From positions 62,001-126,000 of the forward strand of contig NZ_JAMYJR010000032.1 in NCBI RefSeq assembly GCF_024137025.1: DNA of 64,000 nucleotides, written 5' to 3'. Below are positions 24,242-32,879 of this stretch, one piece after another (the first letter of the stretch is position 1; every line of letters begins with the position of its first letter). The position numbers were made by a program, and so were the translations under genes. This DNA comes from Paractinoplanes aksuensis (GTDB lineage: Bacteria > Actinomycetota > Actinomycetes > Mycobacteriales > Micromonosporaceae). A model generated the notes under the pieces. The model did no database searches, had not been told where the DNA came from, and saw nothing but the letters and a program-made list of their open reading frames with translations.

Positions 24242-24595
24242 TCAGCCGACGGGGGTAGCCGCGGCCTTGCGGGCGGCCTCACGACGACGGCGGATCGGCC
24301 AGCTCACGGCGCCGAGCAGCACCAGGGCTCCGCCCAGGGAACCCCAGATGTAGGGCGCCGACTCCTGGTTCGACTTGGTCTGGTCGTACGTCCGGTCGGA
24401 GGAGCCGGTCGAGTCGGTGATCTTCCGGCAGACGTCGCCCTGTTCCATCGTGGCGCCGCCGCAGGTGGGCGCGCCGTCCCAGTCGTAGGCGAGAACACCG
24501 CCGAGGATGGCCAGTCCGATCAGGATCGCCACGATCGGGCGGCGGAAAGGCAGGGCCACGAGCTGGATGAGCAGTCCCACAATGTTCTCCCACAT
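24242..24595 (-). CDS. Small two-helix membrane protein
   Basis: 117 residues. The first membrane segment is RPIVAILIGLAILGGVLA, and a loop of about 45 residues with two cysteines (PTCGGATMEQGDVCRKITD) follows. A second segment, IWGSLGGALVLLGAVSW, and a basic tail (PIRRRREAARK) complete it. The loop probably faces outside and may form a disulfide. It resembles conserved actinobacterial membrane proteins of unknown role. No operon partner is present: the next gene upstream is divergent. Confidence 0.75.
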   Translation of the reverse strand: MWENIVGLLIQLVALPFRRPIVAILIGLAILGGVLAYDWDGAPTCGGATMEQGDVCRKITDSTGSSDRTYDQTKSNQESAPYIWGSLGGALVLLGAVSWPIRRRREAARKAAATPVG

Positions 24596-24699
24596 GAGTC
24601 AACGCGCTGCCCTGCTGATCAGGGCCCCCGAAGCGCCGACGGAAGCTATCAAATCGCGCTCCCGGTTGCTGCCCCGGACGTGAGCGCGGGCCAGAATGG

Positions 24700-25611
24700 G
24701 TGGCGCAGGTTCTGCGAACGGGGGAGCTGTCGGTGTTCTTGCTGGAGCGTCTGCATCGGGCGGGAATGAGTGACGTCGTCTCGGTGGAACCGGTGTCCGG
24801 CGGGCTGGCCGCGGTCGCTGGCATCGCGACCCGGCGGGAGGGGCCGCCGGTGTTCGTCAAAGCGTTCGCCGAAACGCCGGACGATGACGTTTTCGGCGCC
24901 GAGGCCGAGGGGCTGACGGCCTTGCGTGAGCTCGGCGGAATGGCGACACCCGGGGTCGTTCTGGCGAATCGGGAACTGCTCGTGTTGTCGGTGCTCGACG
25001 AAAGGCCGAGCACCGAGGAGTTCTGGGAACGGTTCGCTCATGCGCTGGCGCGTCTGCATACGAGCACTGCCCATTCCCGGTACGGGTGGCATCGGGACAA
25101 CTGGCTGGGCCGGCGTCGCCAGGTGAACACCTGGACGGACGACGGATTCGCTTTCTTCGCGCAGCACCGGCTGCTCCGGTGGCTGGGAGAACCGCGGGTC
25201 GAAGCCGCCCTCGGCGCCGATCACCGGCGAGCGCTGGAGCGGTTGTGCGACCGGCTACCCGCATTGTTGCCGGAACGGCCGGCCTGCTTGACGCATGGTG
25301 ATCTATGGGTGCAGAACCTTCTCGCCACTCCGGACGGGCGGCCCGCGGTGATCGACCCCGCGGTGTCGTACATGTGGGCCGAAGTTGATTTGGCTCATGT
25401 CTGGACGACTGTGCCGCCGCCCGAGGCGCAACGGTTCTTCGCCGTTTATGCGGAATTGACGAAGCTCGACCGGGAATGGCGTGAGCGCATGCCGATCATC
25501 CAGTTGCGGCAGCACCTGGCCGTGGTGGCGCAGTTCGACGACGACTGGGGCGCGGGCGACCTGATCCGGGCCACCCTCGCCCCGTTCCGGGTGACTACCG
25601 GCCGACGGTGA
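24700..25611 (+). CDS. Fructosamine-3-kinase/APH-family kinase
   Basis: 303 residues. The start is given as the GTG at 24700; a GTG at 24732 is an alternative. Kinase motifs: a Lys in PPVFVKAFAE (about 47), the catalytic loop ACLTHGDLWVQNLL (about 195, with HGD and N), and the metal site AVIDPAVSYMWAEVDLAHVW (DPA in place of DFG). The HGDLWVQN...IDPA combination is typical of fructosamine kinases, which phosphorylate glycated proteins or sugar-amine adducts. The 3' end overlaps the convergent FAH-family gene by 17 bp. Confidence 0.82.
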   Translation: MAQVLRTGELSVFLLERLHRAGMSDVVSVEPVSGGLAAVAGIATRREGPPVFVKAFAETPDDDVFGAEAEGLTALRELGGMATPGVVLANRELLVLSVLDERPSTEEFWERFAHALARLHTSTAHSRYGWHRDNWLGRRRQVNTWTDDGFAFFAQHRLLRWLGEPRVEAALGADHRRALERLCDRLPALLPERPACLTHGDLWVQNLLATPDGRPAVIDPAVSYMWAEVDLAHVWTTVPPPEAQRFFAVYAELTKLDREWRERMPIIQLRQHLAVVAQFDDDWGAGDLIRATLAPFRVTTGRR

Positions 25612-26437
25612 CGACGGGGTTGGTCAGGGTGCCGAGGGTGGGTGACGAGATCTCGATCGTGTCGCCGGGGCGGGTGGTGAAGCCGGCGTCGGGGACGACG
25701 CCGGTGCCGGTCAGCAGCACCACGCCCGACGGGAACGTCATGGCCCGGAACAACCAGTCGGCCAGGTCGTCGAAGCTGCGGGCCATCGACGAGGTCGAGG
25801 TCTTACCGGAGTAGGCGACTTCCCCGTCACGCTCGACGCGCAGGTTGATCTCGAACGGGGCGGTGACCGACCAGCTCGGGACGATCGCCGGGCCGAGGGC
25901 GCAGGCCCGGTCGTACATCTTGGCCTGGGGCAGGTAGAGCGGGTTCTCGCCCTCGATGGAACGGCTGCTCATGTCGTTGCCGAGCGTGTAGCCGAACAGC
26001 TCGCGGGCCGAGTTGAGCACCAGGCCGACCTCGGCCTCGGGGACGTCCCAACCGGAGTCGGCCCGGATGCCGACGGGCTCGCCGAGGGCGACGACGCGGC
26101 CCGGGCCGGCCTTGAAGAACAACTCGGGGCGGTCGCTCTCGTAGACGTCGTCGTACAGGGCGCCGTGCCCGGATTCTTCTTTGCGGCCGTCGCGGCTGCG
26201 CAGGTACGTGACGCCGGCCGCCCAGACCTCCTGCTGGTCGACGGGTGGCAGCGTCCCGTCGCCGGGCCGGGGGCCGGCAGCCGCGCGGGCGGCCGCCTCG
26301 ATCAGCGCCCGGGCCTGGTCGAGCGGCCGGGCGAGCAGATCGGCGAGACCTGCGCCGAGGTCACCCCAGCGGCCGTCCTGGTGGACCGCCCAGCGCGACG
26401 TGTCGCCGGCGCGCAGGTGGTGAAGGGAGATCGGCAT
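25595..26437 (-). CDS. Fumarylacetoacetate hydrolase-family enzyme (2-keto-3-deoxy sugar acid type)
   Basis: 280 residues. The FAH core shows VWAAGVTYLRSRDGRKEESG, LYDDVYESDRPELFFKAGP (metal-binding Glu region), IRADSGWDVPEAEVGLVLN (Glu ligand) and FGYTLGNDMSSRSIEGENPL (Asp ligand). The TYLRSR...YESDRPELFFK and SSRSIEGENPLYLPQAK signatures are closest to enzymes described as 2-keto-3-deoxy-D-arabinonate dehydratases rather than tyrosine-catabolic FAH. It is divergent from an IclR gene 69 bp away, which fits a sugar-acid catabolic module with the ABC transporter beyond. Confidence 0.82.
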   Translation of the reverse strand: MPISLHHLRAGDTSRWAVHQDGRWGDLGAGLADLLARPLDQARALIEAAARAAAGPRPGDGTLPPVDQQEVWAAGVTYLRSRDGRKEESGHGALYDDVYESDRPELFFKAGPGRVVALGEPVGIRADSGWDVPEAEVGLVLNSARELFGYTLGNDMSSRSIEGENPLYLPQAKMYDRACALGPAIVPSWSVTAPFEINLRVERDGEVAYSGKTSTSSMARSFDDLADWLFRAMTFPSGVVLLTGTGVVPDAGFTTRPGDTIEISSPTLGTLTNPVVTVGR

Positions 26438-26506
26438 GTGGCCATCCTAGGTTCGACGGGACGCGGTTACATTCATACGGGTCCGGAGGTGGGAAGGGAC
26501 TCAGAC

Positions 26507-27274
26507 ATGCCCCGTGTGGTGCCAGCGGTCGTACGCGCGCTCGACATCCTCGAGCTTTTCCTGGATCGGCCGCAGATCTCGGCCCGCGAGGTGGCGGAGC
26601 GGCTGGACCTGCCCCGCACCACCGTTCACGAGCTGCTGGTGACGCTGGTGGCCCGCTCGTACCTGATCTCCGTTCCGGGTCAGCCGGTGCAGTACCGGCT
26701 GGGCATGCCCGTGTTCCAGCTCGGCGCGGCCTTCGCCGGCCGGCTCGACCTGGTGCGCGAGGCGCAGAGCGTGGCGCGCGACGTGGCCGCCGCCTGCACC
26801 GAGGCGGTTCACGTGGCCGTGCTCGACGGGGCCGACGTCGTCTACCTGGTCAAGGTCGAGAGCTCGCATCCCGTCCGGATGGTCTCGGGGGTCGGGCTGC
26901 GGCTGCCGGCCCACTGCACGGCGGTCGGCAAGGTGCTGCTGGCCGGTCTCGACCGGGCCGGGCTCGACGCGACGCTGGGCAAAGGGCCGCTGCCGGGCAT
27001 GACGCCGGACAGCATCACCGATCCGGACCGCCTGCGAGCCGTCCTCGGCGCCGTACGGACCGAGGGCGTCGCGGTCGACGTCGGTGAGTCCGACAGCGCC
27101 ATGCGCTGCGTGGCCGCGGCTGTGCGGGACCACTCCGGCGCTGTCATCGCCGGGATGAGCATCTCGGCGCCGATCATCCGCTGGACGGCGCAGGCCGAGG
27201 CGGAGTGGCCCACGCTGGTCCGCGAGGGCGCGGCGACGCTGTCGGCCCGGATGGGGCACGTCGCCCGGCGTTAA
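26507..27274 (+). CDS. IclR-family transcriptional regulator
   Basis: 255 residues from the ATG at 26507, preceded by GGGAAGGGA; longer upstream frames overlap the divergent gene and are not coding-like. The winged HTH is RALDILELFLDRPQISAREV, AERLDLPRTTVHELLVTLV and RSYLI (about residues 8-55). The effector domain carries RLDLVREAQSVARDVAAA, GVGLRLPAHCTAVGKVLLAG and the C-terminal GAVIAGMSISAPIIRWTAQA, all typical of IclR. It lies between the FAH gene and the sugar ABC operon and probably represses both. A palindromic site sits downstream in the ABC promoter. Confidence 0.92.
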   Translation: MPRVVPAVVRALDILELFLDRPQISAREVAERLDLPRTTVHELLVTLVARSYLISVPGQPVQYRLGMPVFQLGAAFAGRLDLVREAQSVARDVAAACTEAVHVAVLDGADVVYLVKVESSHPVRMVSGVGLRLPAHCTAVGKVLLAGLDRAGLDATLGKGPLPGMTPDSITDPDRLRAVLGAVRTEGVAVDVGESDSAMRCVAAAVRDHSGAVIAGMSISAPIIRWTAQAEAEWPTLVREGAATLSARMGHVARR

Positions 27275-27306
27275 AAGCCGGACCATTCCGAAAGAAGATC
27301 GAAACA

Positions 27307-27383
27307 TTGACACCCCTCGTGGTGTGTCTCTACCGTCGTGTCCACTCCAGACGATATCTCGAACGTCGTTCGAAATCTCGAAC
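27307..27383 (+). promoter_or_regulatory. Promoter and IclR-type operator of the sugar ABC operon
   Basis: TTGACA (27307-27312) and TACCGT (27331-27336) form a good promoter at 18-bp spacing. Downstream of the expected transcription start lies the perfect palindrome TCGAACGTCGTTCGA (27359-27373), inside a direct repeat ATCTCGAAC (27356-27364 and 27375-27383). A protein bound there would block elongation, matching repression by the adjacent IclR regulator. Confidence 0.6.
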
Positions 27384-27415
27384 ACGGTCGGACGTGATGG
27401 CAAGGGGGAACGGCT

Positions 27416-28846
27416 ATGGGGGACAGCCCGTTGTGGTCCCGGCGCGGTTTTCTGGGCTTGAGTGTCGGGGTGGCCGGCGCCGCCGGTCTGGCCGCCTGCG
27501 GCGGCACCTCCGACTCGCCGGCCGCGGTGGCGCCCGATGTTCCGAAGGAACTGCTCGACGCCGCCGCCGCGGCCAAAGGCACCTCGATGGGGTTGCTGTC
27601 GCAGAAGCTCTACTCGACCGCGGCCAACGACGCGCTCGACAACTCGATCAAGAAGTTCGCCGACGCGACCGGGACGAAGATCGAGAACAGCCTGGTCCAG
27701 GCCGACGCCGGCGACGTGGTGGCCAAGATCGACGCCGAGGTCAAAGGTGGCGTGGCGCGTGACCTCGCGTTCATGACCGACTCGCGGTTCATCGCGCAGT
27801 TCCACGCGCTGGGCGACCTCGAGGACGTGACGGACGTCGTCACGGCGCTGACGGCCAAGTACGGCGAGCCGTGCGCCGAGGCCAAGAACTTCTGCGTCTT
27901 CGACGGCAAGTGGTACGCCATTCCCTACCACTTCATCGGGATCGGGTCGTTCCTGCGCAAGGACTGGATGCAGGAGAAGGGCATCACCCCGAAAGATACG
28001 TACAGCTGGGAAGAGCTGCGGGACGTGTGCCTGGCGATCTCGGACCCGGGTAAACGCCGGTTCGGGTGGGGCATGACGGTGAACCGGTCGGGTGACGGCA
28101 ACGGCCTGATCGAGGCGCTGATCAACTCGTACGGCGGAGCGATCGCCGACAACGCCGGCAAGAAGGTCACCTTCGACTCGCCCGAGACCGTGCAGGCGGT
28201 GACCTTCCTGGGCGACATCTACACCAATCCCAAGTACAAGCCGATGCTGCCGCCCGGCGTGGCCAGCTGGACCGACACCACCAACAACGAGAACTGGCTG
28301 GCCGGCGTCCTCGGCTACACCCGCAACAGCTTCAGCGTCTACGCGGACTCCAAGACCAAGAAGAACCCGGTGTACGAGAAGACCCACGTGTTCTCGGACT
28401 GCATCGGGCCCGCCACCGACAAGCCGCTGCTGCTCGGGCAGTCCCAGGGCTTCGTCGTCTTCAAGGGGGCCAAGAACCCGGCGCTGGCCAAGCTGCTGGC
28501 GCAGTACCTGGTGAGCGCGCCGGCGCTGGTCGGGGTCTCGAAGGAGGCGCCCGGCCTGGTGATGCCGGCCTGGGAGAAGGTCTGGGACGCCGATCCGTAC
28601 TTCACGAGCGGCGACGCGGCGTTCCCCATCGTGCGGAAGCTCTCGCAGCAGCCGCTGCCGTTGTCGACCAAGAACGGGCTGGACTTCCCGCAGAAGGCCA
28701 GCGCCGGTCAGCAGGCCGTCGTCGCCGCCTACGTCCTCACCGACATGATGCAGCAGGTCGTTCAGGGCACCGCGCCCGCACAGGCGGTGACGGCGGCCCA
28801 CGCGAAGATGGTGCAGATCTTCTCTCAGCAGGGGCTGCCGCAGTGA
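27416..28846 (+). CDS. Sugar ABC transporter substrate-binding lipoprotein (CUT1 type)
   Basis: 476 residues. AAGGGGGAA precedes the ATG. The N-terminus SRRGFLGLSVGVAGAAGLAACGG is a twin-arginine signal with a lipobox. The family-1 solute-binding fold follows, with YSTAANDALDNSIKKFADATGTK near the start, GKWYAIPYHFIGIGSFLRKD, TPKDTYSWEELRDVCLAISD and GNGLIEALINSYGGAIADNA. It delivers a sugar or sugar acid to the fused permease encoded by the overlapping next gene. The ligand is unknown; the FAH-type neighbour suggests an acidic sugar. Confidence 0.9.
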   Translation: MGDSPLWSRRGFLGLSVGVAGAAGLAACGGTSDSPAAVAPDVPKELLDAAAAAKGTSMGLLSQKLYSTAANDALDNSIKKFADATGTKIENSLVQADAGDVVAKIDAEVKGGVARDLAFMTDSRFIAQFHALGDLEDVTDVVTALTAKYGEPCAEAKNFCVFDGKWYAIPYHFIGIGSFLRKDWMQEKGITPKDTYSWEELRDVCLAISDPGKRRFGWGMTVNRSGDGNGLIEALINSYGGAIADNAGKKVTFDSPETVQAVTFLGDIYTNPKYKPMLPPGVASWTDTTNNENWLAGVLGYTRNSFSVYADSKTKKNPVYEKTHVFSDCIGPATDKPLLLGQSQGFVVFKGAKNPALAKLLAQYLVSAPALVGVSKEAPGLVMPAWEKVWDADPYFTSGDAAFPIVRKLSQQPLPLSTKNGLDFPQKASAGQQAVVAAYVLTDMMQQVVQGTAPAQAVTAAHAKMVQIFSQQGLPQ

Positions 28847-30813
28847 GATCGCTCGGGCCGCCGCCGAGGACAGGCTCCCTGACCACCACCCAGCGGCGGC
28901 TGGGCCGGGACTGGCGGTTGGCGGCGCTGTTCCTGGCACCGACCGCCATCTTGGTCGGCGCGCTCGTGCTGGTGCCGATCCTGCGGTCGATCGTCACCAG
29001 CACCACGGAACGGCACGGCTCGGAAAGCGTATTTGTCGGGCTGGGCAACTACATCGCGCTGGCCGGCGACGACCAGTTCCGTACGGGCGTGGTGAATTCG
29101 TTCGTCTTCACCGCGTACGCCGAGATCTTCAAGGTTGTTCTGGGTCTGGCCGCGGCCCTGCTGCTGCACAACCGGCGGCGGGGGCGAGCGGTGCTGACCG
29201 GGCTGCTGCTGGTGCCGTGGGTGGTGCCGACGGTGGTCACGGCCTTCAGCTGGCGAGCGCTGCTCGACCCGATCTTCGGCAGCGTCAACACCCTGCTCAC
29301 CGCCTCGGGGATCGGGCCGTTGCTGGCCTCGGCCCATCTGGTCGACAGCTGGCCCGCGGGCTGGCTGTCCGACCCGGGGCTGGCCATGCCGTCGGTGATC
29401 CTGGTCAACGTGTGGAAGGGCGTGCCGTTCTTCACGGTCTGTTTCCTGGCCGGGCTGAAGGCCATTCCCACCGACCAGTACGAGGCGGCGACCATCGACG
29501 GCGCGTCGGCGTTGCAGCGGTTCGTCCACGTGACCTTGCCCGGGCTGCGCCACGTGATCACCGTGACGGTCACCCTGTCCTCGATCTGGACGTTCAACAA
29601 CTTCGACCTCATCTGGCTGCTCACGCAGGGCGGCCCGGGTGACGTCACCGCGCCCTACGTGCTCATCGCGTACTCCAAGGCGATCCTGCAATTGCAGTAC
29701 GGCGCGGGGGCGGCCGTCACGCTGGTCATGCTGCCGATCATCGGCGGGCTCGTGTTCGTGCTGGTGCGACTGCTACGCCAGGACGGGGGCGCGGCCCCAC
29801 CGAAGCCGCCAGGCCCCGTACGCAAGGCTCTGCCCTGGATCGTCACGGCCGTGTTCACCGGGCTGCTGCTGTGGGCGTCGCCGGAGATCTTCTGGAAGGC
29901 GGCGGTGGTCCTCGGCGTGATCCTGCTCCTCGCGGCCGCGGTCGGGCGGGTGATCTCCGGCCTGCAGATGAAGGGCAGCCGGCGTACGTCGTCCCTGGTC
30001 TCCGGTCTGGGGTCGGGGATCGCGCTGGCCGGGTTGCTGGCGTTCGTCCTGGGCCCGCTGTACTGGATCGCCGTCACCGCGTTCAAGACCGAGGGCCAGG
30101 TGGTGGCCCGCGTCGACGACCTGTGGCCGACACCGTGGACCTTGGAACAGTTCACGGCCCTGTTCACCAATCAGCCGTTCGGCCGCTGGTATCTGAACAC
30201 GCTGATGGTGTCGGCCGCGTCCACTGTGGTGGCTCTGCTCTGCGCCGTGCTGGCCGGATACGCGCTGGCCCGGCTGCGGTTCCGCGGAGCGCAGGGCTTC
30301 ACCGTCACAGTGCTGCTGACCTATGTGATGCCCGGCGCGCTGCTGTTCATCCCGCTCTATCAACTGCTCATCAGCTTCCGGGTCACCGACTCCCTGTGGT
30401 CGCTGGTGCTGACGTACCCGACCTTCACCCTGCCGTTCGCGACCTGGTTGCTGACCGGATACTTCGCCTCGATCCCGGTCGACCTCGAGGAGGCCGCGAT
30501 GGTGGACGGGGCCTCCCGGCTCCAGGCGTTCGGCCGGGTGGTGCTGCCGCTGGCCAAGCCGGGGCTGCTGGCGGTCGCGCTGTTCACGCTGACCAACGCC
30601 TGGAACGAGTTCCTGTTCGCCTTCGTGTTCATCACCAAGGACGAGTACAAGACGCTGCCCGTCGGCATGCAGTCCATGATCGCCGGGGATGTCGTGCCGC
30701 AGGGCCAGCTCGCCGCGGCCTCGCTGCTCGTCAGCATCCCCGTGGTGGTCATGTACGCGTTCGGGCAGCGCTTCCTGACCGAGGGCCTCACCGCGGGCGC
30801 GGTCAAGGGCTGA
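28843..30813 (+). CDS. Fused ABC sugar permease (MalF-like plus MalG-like in one chain)
   Basis: 656 residues from a GTG overlapping the upstream stop. The N-terminal half is MalF-like with the EAA loop EAATIDGASALQRFVHVTLP (about residues 215-235). The C-terminal half is MalG-like with EEAAMVDGASRLQAFGRVVL (about 548-570). Between them lie two additional hydrophobic helices (ALPWIVTAVFTGLLLW and AAVVLGVILLLAAAV). CUT1 importers normally use two separate permeases of about 300 residues each. No frameshift or stop interrupts the frame, so the fusion looks genuine. No ATPase gene is nearby; actinomycete CUT1 systems often borrow a shared MsiK-type ATPase. Confidence 0.9.
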   Translation: MRSLGPPPRTGSLTTTQRRLGRDWRLAALFLAPTAILVGALVLVPILRSIVTSTTERHGSESVFVGLGNYIALAGDDQFRTGVVNSFVFTAYAEIFKVVLGLAAALLLHNRRRGRAVLTGLLLVPWVVPTVVTAFSWRALLDPIFGSVNTLLTASGIGPLLASAHLVDSWPAGWLSDPGLAMPSVILVNVWKGVPFFTVCFLAGLKAIPTDQYEAATIDGASALQRFVHVTLPGLRHVITVTVTLSSIWTFNNFDLIWLLTQGGPGDVTAPYVLIAYSKAILQLQYGAGAAVTLVMLPIIGGLVFVLVRLLRQDGGAAPPKPPGPVRKALPWIVTAVFTGLLLWASPEIFWKAAVVLGVILLLAAAVGRVISGLQMKGSRRTSSLVSGLGSGIALAGLLAFVLGPLYWIAVTAFKTEGQVVARVDDLWPTPWTLEQFTALFTNQPFGRWYLNTLMVSAASTVVALLCAVLAGYALARLRFRGAQGFTVTVLLTYVMPGALLFIPLYQLLISFRVTDSLWSLVLTYPTFTLPFATWLLTGYFASIPVDLEEAAMVDGASRLQAFGRVVLPLAKPGLLAVALFTLTNAWNEFLFAFVFITKDEYKTLPVGMQSMIAGDVVPQGQLAAASLLVSIPVVVMYAFGQRFLTEGLTAGAVKG

Positions 30814-31599
30814 CTACACCAGGCCCAGAGCCAGGGCGAGGGTGCCGAGCGAGGCCATGAGCAGGGCCGTGCCCGGGTGCATCCCGATCGACAGCCGCAG
30901 GTCGTGCTTGCGCCAGACCAGCCACACGGCCGGGAACATGAAGACCAGCTTGGACAGGACGGTCCACGGCGCCCAGAAGTGGTAGACCGAGAACAGCACG
31001 GTGTTGAGCACGGGTGCGGCGAAGCCCAGGTGGGCGAGGCGCGGCAACAGGAGCCCGCGGAAGTAGAGCTCCTCGATCAGGGGCAGCGTGAATCCGGTGA
31101 ACGGCAGGCTGATCAGCATGGTGACGACGAGCTGCGAGTGGGGGTAGCCGTCGAGATAGGTGGTGGCGCTGCCGCCCGCGCCCTCGAACGGGAGCCAGGT
31201 GAAGAAGGTGTCGTAGAAGATGTTGTCGAGCGGGGTCAGGGCCAGCGACACCACCGTCATCCACACGATAAGACCGGCGATCATGGCGATGACCTTGCCG
31301 CGCGGGATGGGCCGGCCGCGGTAGCCGACGACTCCGTCCAGCGTGAACCGGCCGTGGCGGCCCCGGCCCAGCCACAACAGCCCGACCAACAGGGGGAACA
31401 GCACCACGGCCAGGGCGACCGCCCAGGCCAGGAAGATCGGATAGCCGATGGCGCGGACGAGCGGCTCGCCGATCAGGAAGTAGGCGGCCACGATCAGCGC
31501 GCCGGGCACGAGGTGCAGAGCGATCGACAGCGGCACGGAGTGACGGTCAGCCAGCAGCATCTCGACCAGACGATGCGGCCGGGTCATTGTGGTTTCCAT
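30814..31599 (-). CDS. CPBP-family intramembrane metalloprotease
   Basis: 261 residues from the ATG at 31599; a second ATG four codons in is possible. About seven hydrophobic helices. The CPBP/Abi motif 1 is LPLIEELYFRGLLLPRL (EExxxR), and motif 2 is FSVYHFWAPW. Such proteases process membrane substrates, for example prenylated proteins or bacteriocin-related peptides; the bacterial substrates are mostly unknown. Its stop directly abuts the convergent permease gene. It stands alone, with no clear partner. Confidence 0.88.
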   Translation of the reverse strand: METTMTRPHRLVEMLLADRHSVPLSIALHLVPGALIVAAYFLIGEPLVRAIGYPIFLAWAVALAVVLFPLLVGLLWLGRGRHGRFTLDGVVGYRGRPIPRGKVIAMIAGLIVWMTVVSLALTPLDNIFYDTFFTWLPFEGAGGSATTYLDGYPHSQLVVTMLISLPFTGFTLPLIEELYFRGLLLPRLAHLGFAAPVLNTVLFSVYHFWAPWTVLSKLVFMFPAVWLVWRKHDLRLSIGMHPGTALLMASLGTLALALGLV

Positions 31600-31726
31600 G
31601 CCACAAAGCATCGGAGCGGCCGCAGTCACGGCCCTGTCACACCTCTGACACCCCGGGCGAAGGCGTGACAGCGGTTGCGGGCGGCGCGGCTGGGCCGGCG
31701 GACCAGGGGGTAGCCGGTGAAGCTGA

Positions 31727-31948
31727 ACAGGCCGTCGGGGCCGACGTAGGCGTGGGGCCCGAGGCGCCGACCCTCGTCGGTGCCGCGCCCGCGACACCCC
31801 GAGCCCGCCGGTCGGCCGGCCCGGCGACCTGCCGATCACGGGACCGAGCCCGATCGGCCTGATCAGCCTGGCCATGATGGCGATCCTGCTGGGCGCGGCG
31901 CTCGTGCGGATTCAGAAAGCGAAGCTTCCCCGGCGCCACTGCCAGTGA
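31727..31948 (+). pseudogene. Possible relic of an LPXTG-anchored surface protein
   Basis: The frame ends with DLPITGPSPIGLISLAMMAI then a hydrophobic stretch and RIQKAK, which is the layout of a sortase sorting signal (LPXTG, helix, basic tail). Upstream in the same frame the sequence is Arg-rich and not convincing, with a stop at 31724, and no start codon is obvious. The last 37 bp run into the minus-strand gene. The opposite strand here also reads protein-like (GPDGLFSFTGYPLVRR). The interval 31600-31911 otherwise has no supported gene. Treat as a relic or a coincidence. Confidence 0.3.
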
Positions 31949-32856
31949 CGGCCGGCCCGCAGGTGGTCGATGATCGCGCGTTGGAGGGCGGTCTGTCGCG
32001 GTAGCTGGTCGAGCGGCGTGGTCAGCGAGCGGAAGCCGAACCGCAGCACCTCGACGTCGGGGTCCAGGCCTTCCGGTTGCTCGTAGGGCTCCAGCTCGAA
32101 CCGCCGCTGGAACCGGATGATGTTCGAGTCGTCCGGCAGGTATTCGCGCAGCTGCGGGTCGAGCAGCCACGAGCCGCACGAGAAAGTCGTGTAGTGCTCG
32201 TCGGGGAAGTGGCGTGGGAAGAACACTCGGGCCTCGTCGAGCGACGCCGTCACCGCGGCCGGAGTCAGCGGGCCCGCCTCGGGAATGTGCAGGCTGATCG
32301 CGCCGCCGCCGCGCTGGTGCTGCAGCCGGCCCAGCTCGTACAGGCCGCCGCGCGCGTGCAGGGTCAGCCAGGCCTGCATGACCGGCCAGCCCTCGCGGTT
32401 CATCCGGCGGTCGACGGCCAGGTTGCGGCCGAGATCGGCCAGCGTCGTCCACGACACGTCCTCGGTGATGCCATGCTCGCGGTGAAAGTCGAGAACAACA
32501 TCGACCAGCGCCAAGTACGCGTACGAGTAGAGGTGCTGCCAGGCCGGCCCGCGCTCACGGGGCAGTTCGGGGCCGGGCGCCAGCCACTCGAAGCCCCCGA
32601 GGTCGGCCCGCACGAGAGCGATCGACCGATCGAGCAGCCACCGTAACTCCGGGGTCCACAACGGAGAGCCGGCGTCGGGCCACCCGGCGCGGATCTCGTC
32701 CGCGTCCTCGGGCCGCACGGCCAGGCGCTCGAGAATCACCCCGGCCCGCGCCTTGTCCGGCAGCGGCGCCGACGGCCCATCCCCGGCCAGCCGCTGCACC
32801 CGCTCGACATCCCCGACGGCCACCCCGAGCCGCGCCGCCGCCGCACCCAGATCCAC
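31912..32856 (-). CDS. Acyltransferase-like protein with NAT_N and GNAT_C domains
   Basis: 314 residues. The N-terminal about 130 residues match the helical NAT_N domain seen beside GNAT folds. The C-terminal half contains ALVDVVLDFHREHGITEDVS, DLGRNLAVDRRMNREG, YELGRLQHQRGGGAISLHIP and LDPQLREYLPDDSNIIRFQR, the signature of GNAT_C proteins. The His/Glu pair typical of acetyl transfer is not obvious, and the substrate is unknown. It is divergent from an AraC-type gene by 23 bp. The start is the ATG giving MDLGAAAARLGV. Confidence 0.83.
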   Translation of the reverse strand: MDLGAAAARLGVAVGDVERVQRLAGDGPSAPLPDKARAGVILERLAVRPEDADEIRAGWPDAGSPLWTPELRWLLDRSIALVRADLGGFEWLAPGPELPRERGPAWQHLYSYAYLALVDVVLDFHREHGITEDVSWTTLADLGRNLAVDRRMNREGWPVMQAWLTLHARGGLYELGRLQHQRGGGAISLHIPEAGPLTPAAVTASLDEARVFFPRHFPDEHYTTFSCGSWLLDPQLREYLPDDSNIIRFQRRFELEPYEQPEGLDPDVEVLRFGFRSLTTPLDQLPRQTALQRAIIDHLRAGRHWQWRRGSFAF

Positions 32857-32879
32857 GCCGCCGACCCTATCCTTGCCCG

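Noticed and set aside
26501..28939. 812-codon open frame on the minus strand across the IclR and binding-protein genes
   Set aside because: Composition is His/Arg/Gly-rich shadow sequence typical of high-GC antisense frames. The plus strand carries recognisable IclR and binding-protein motifs.
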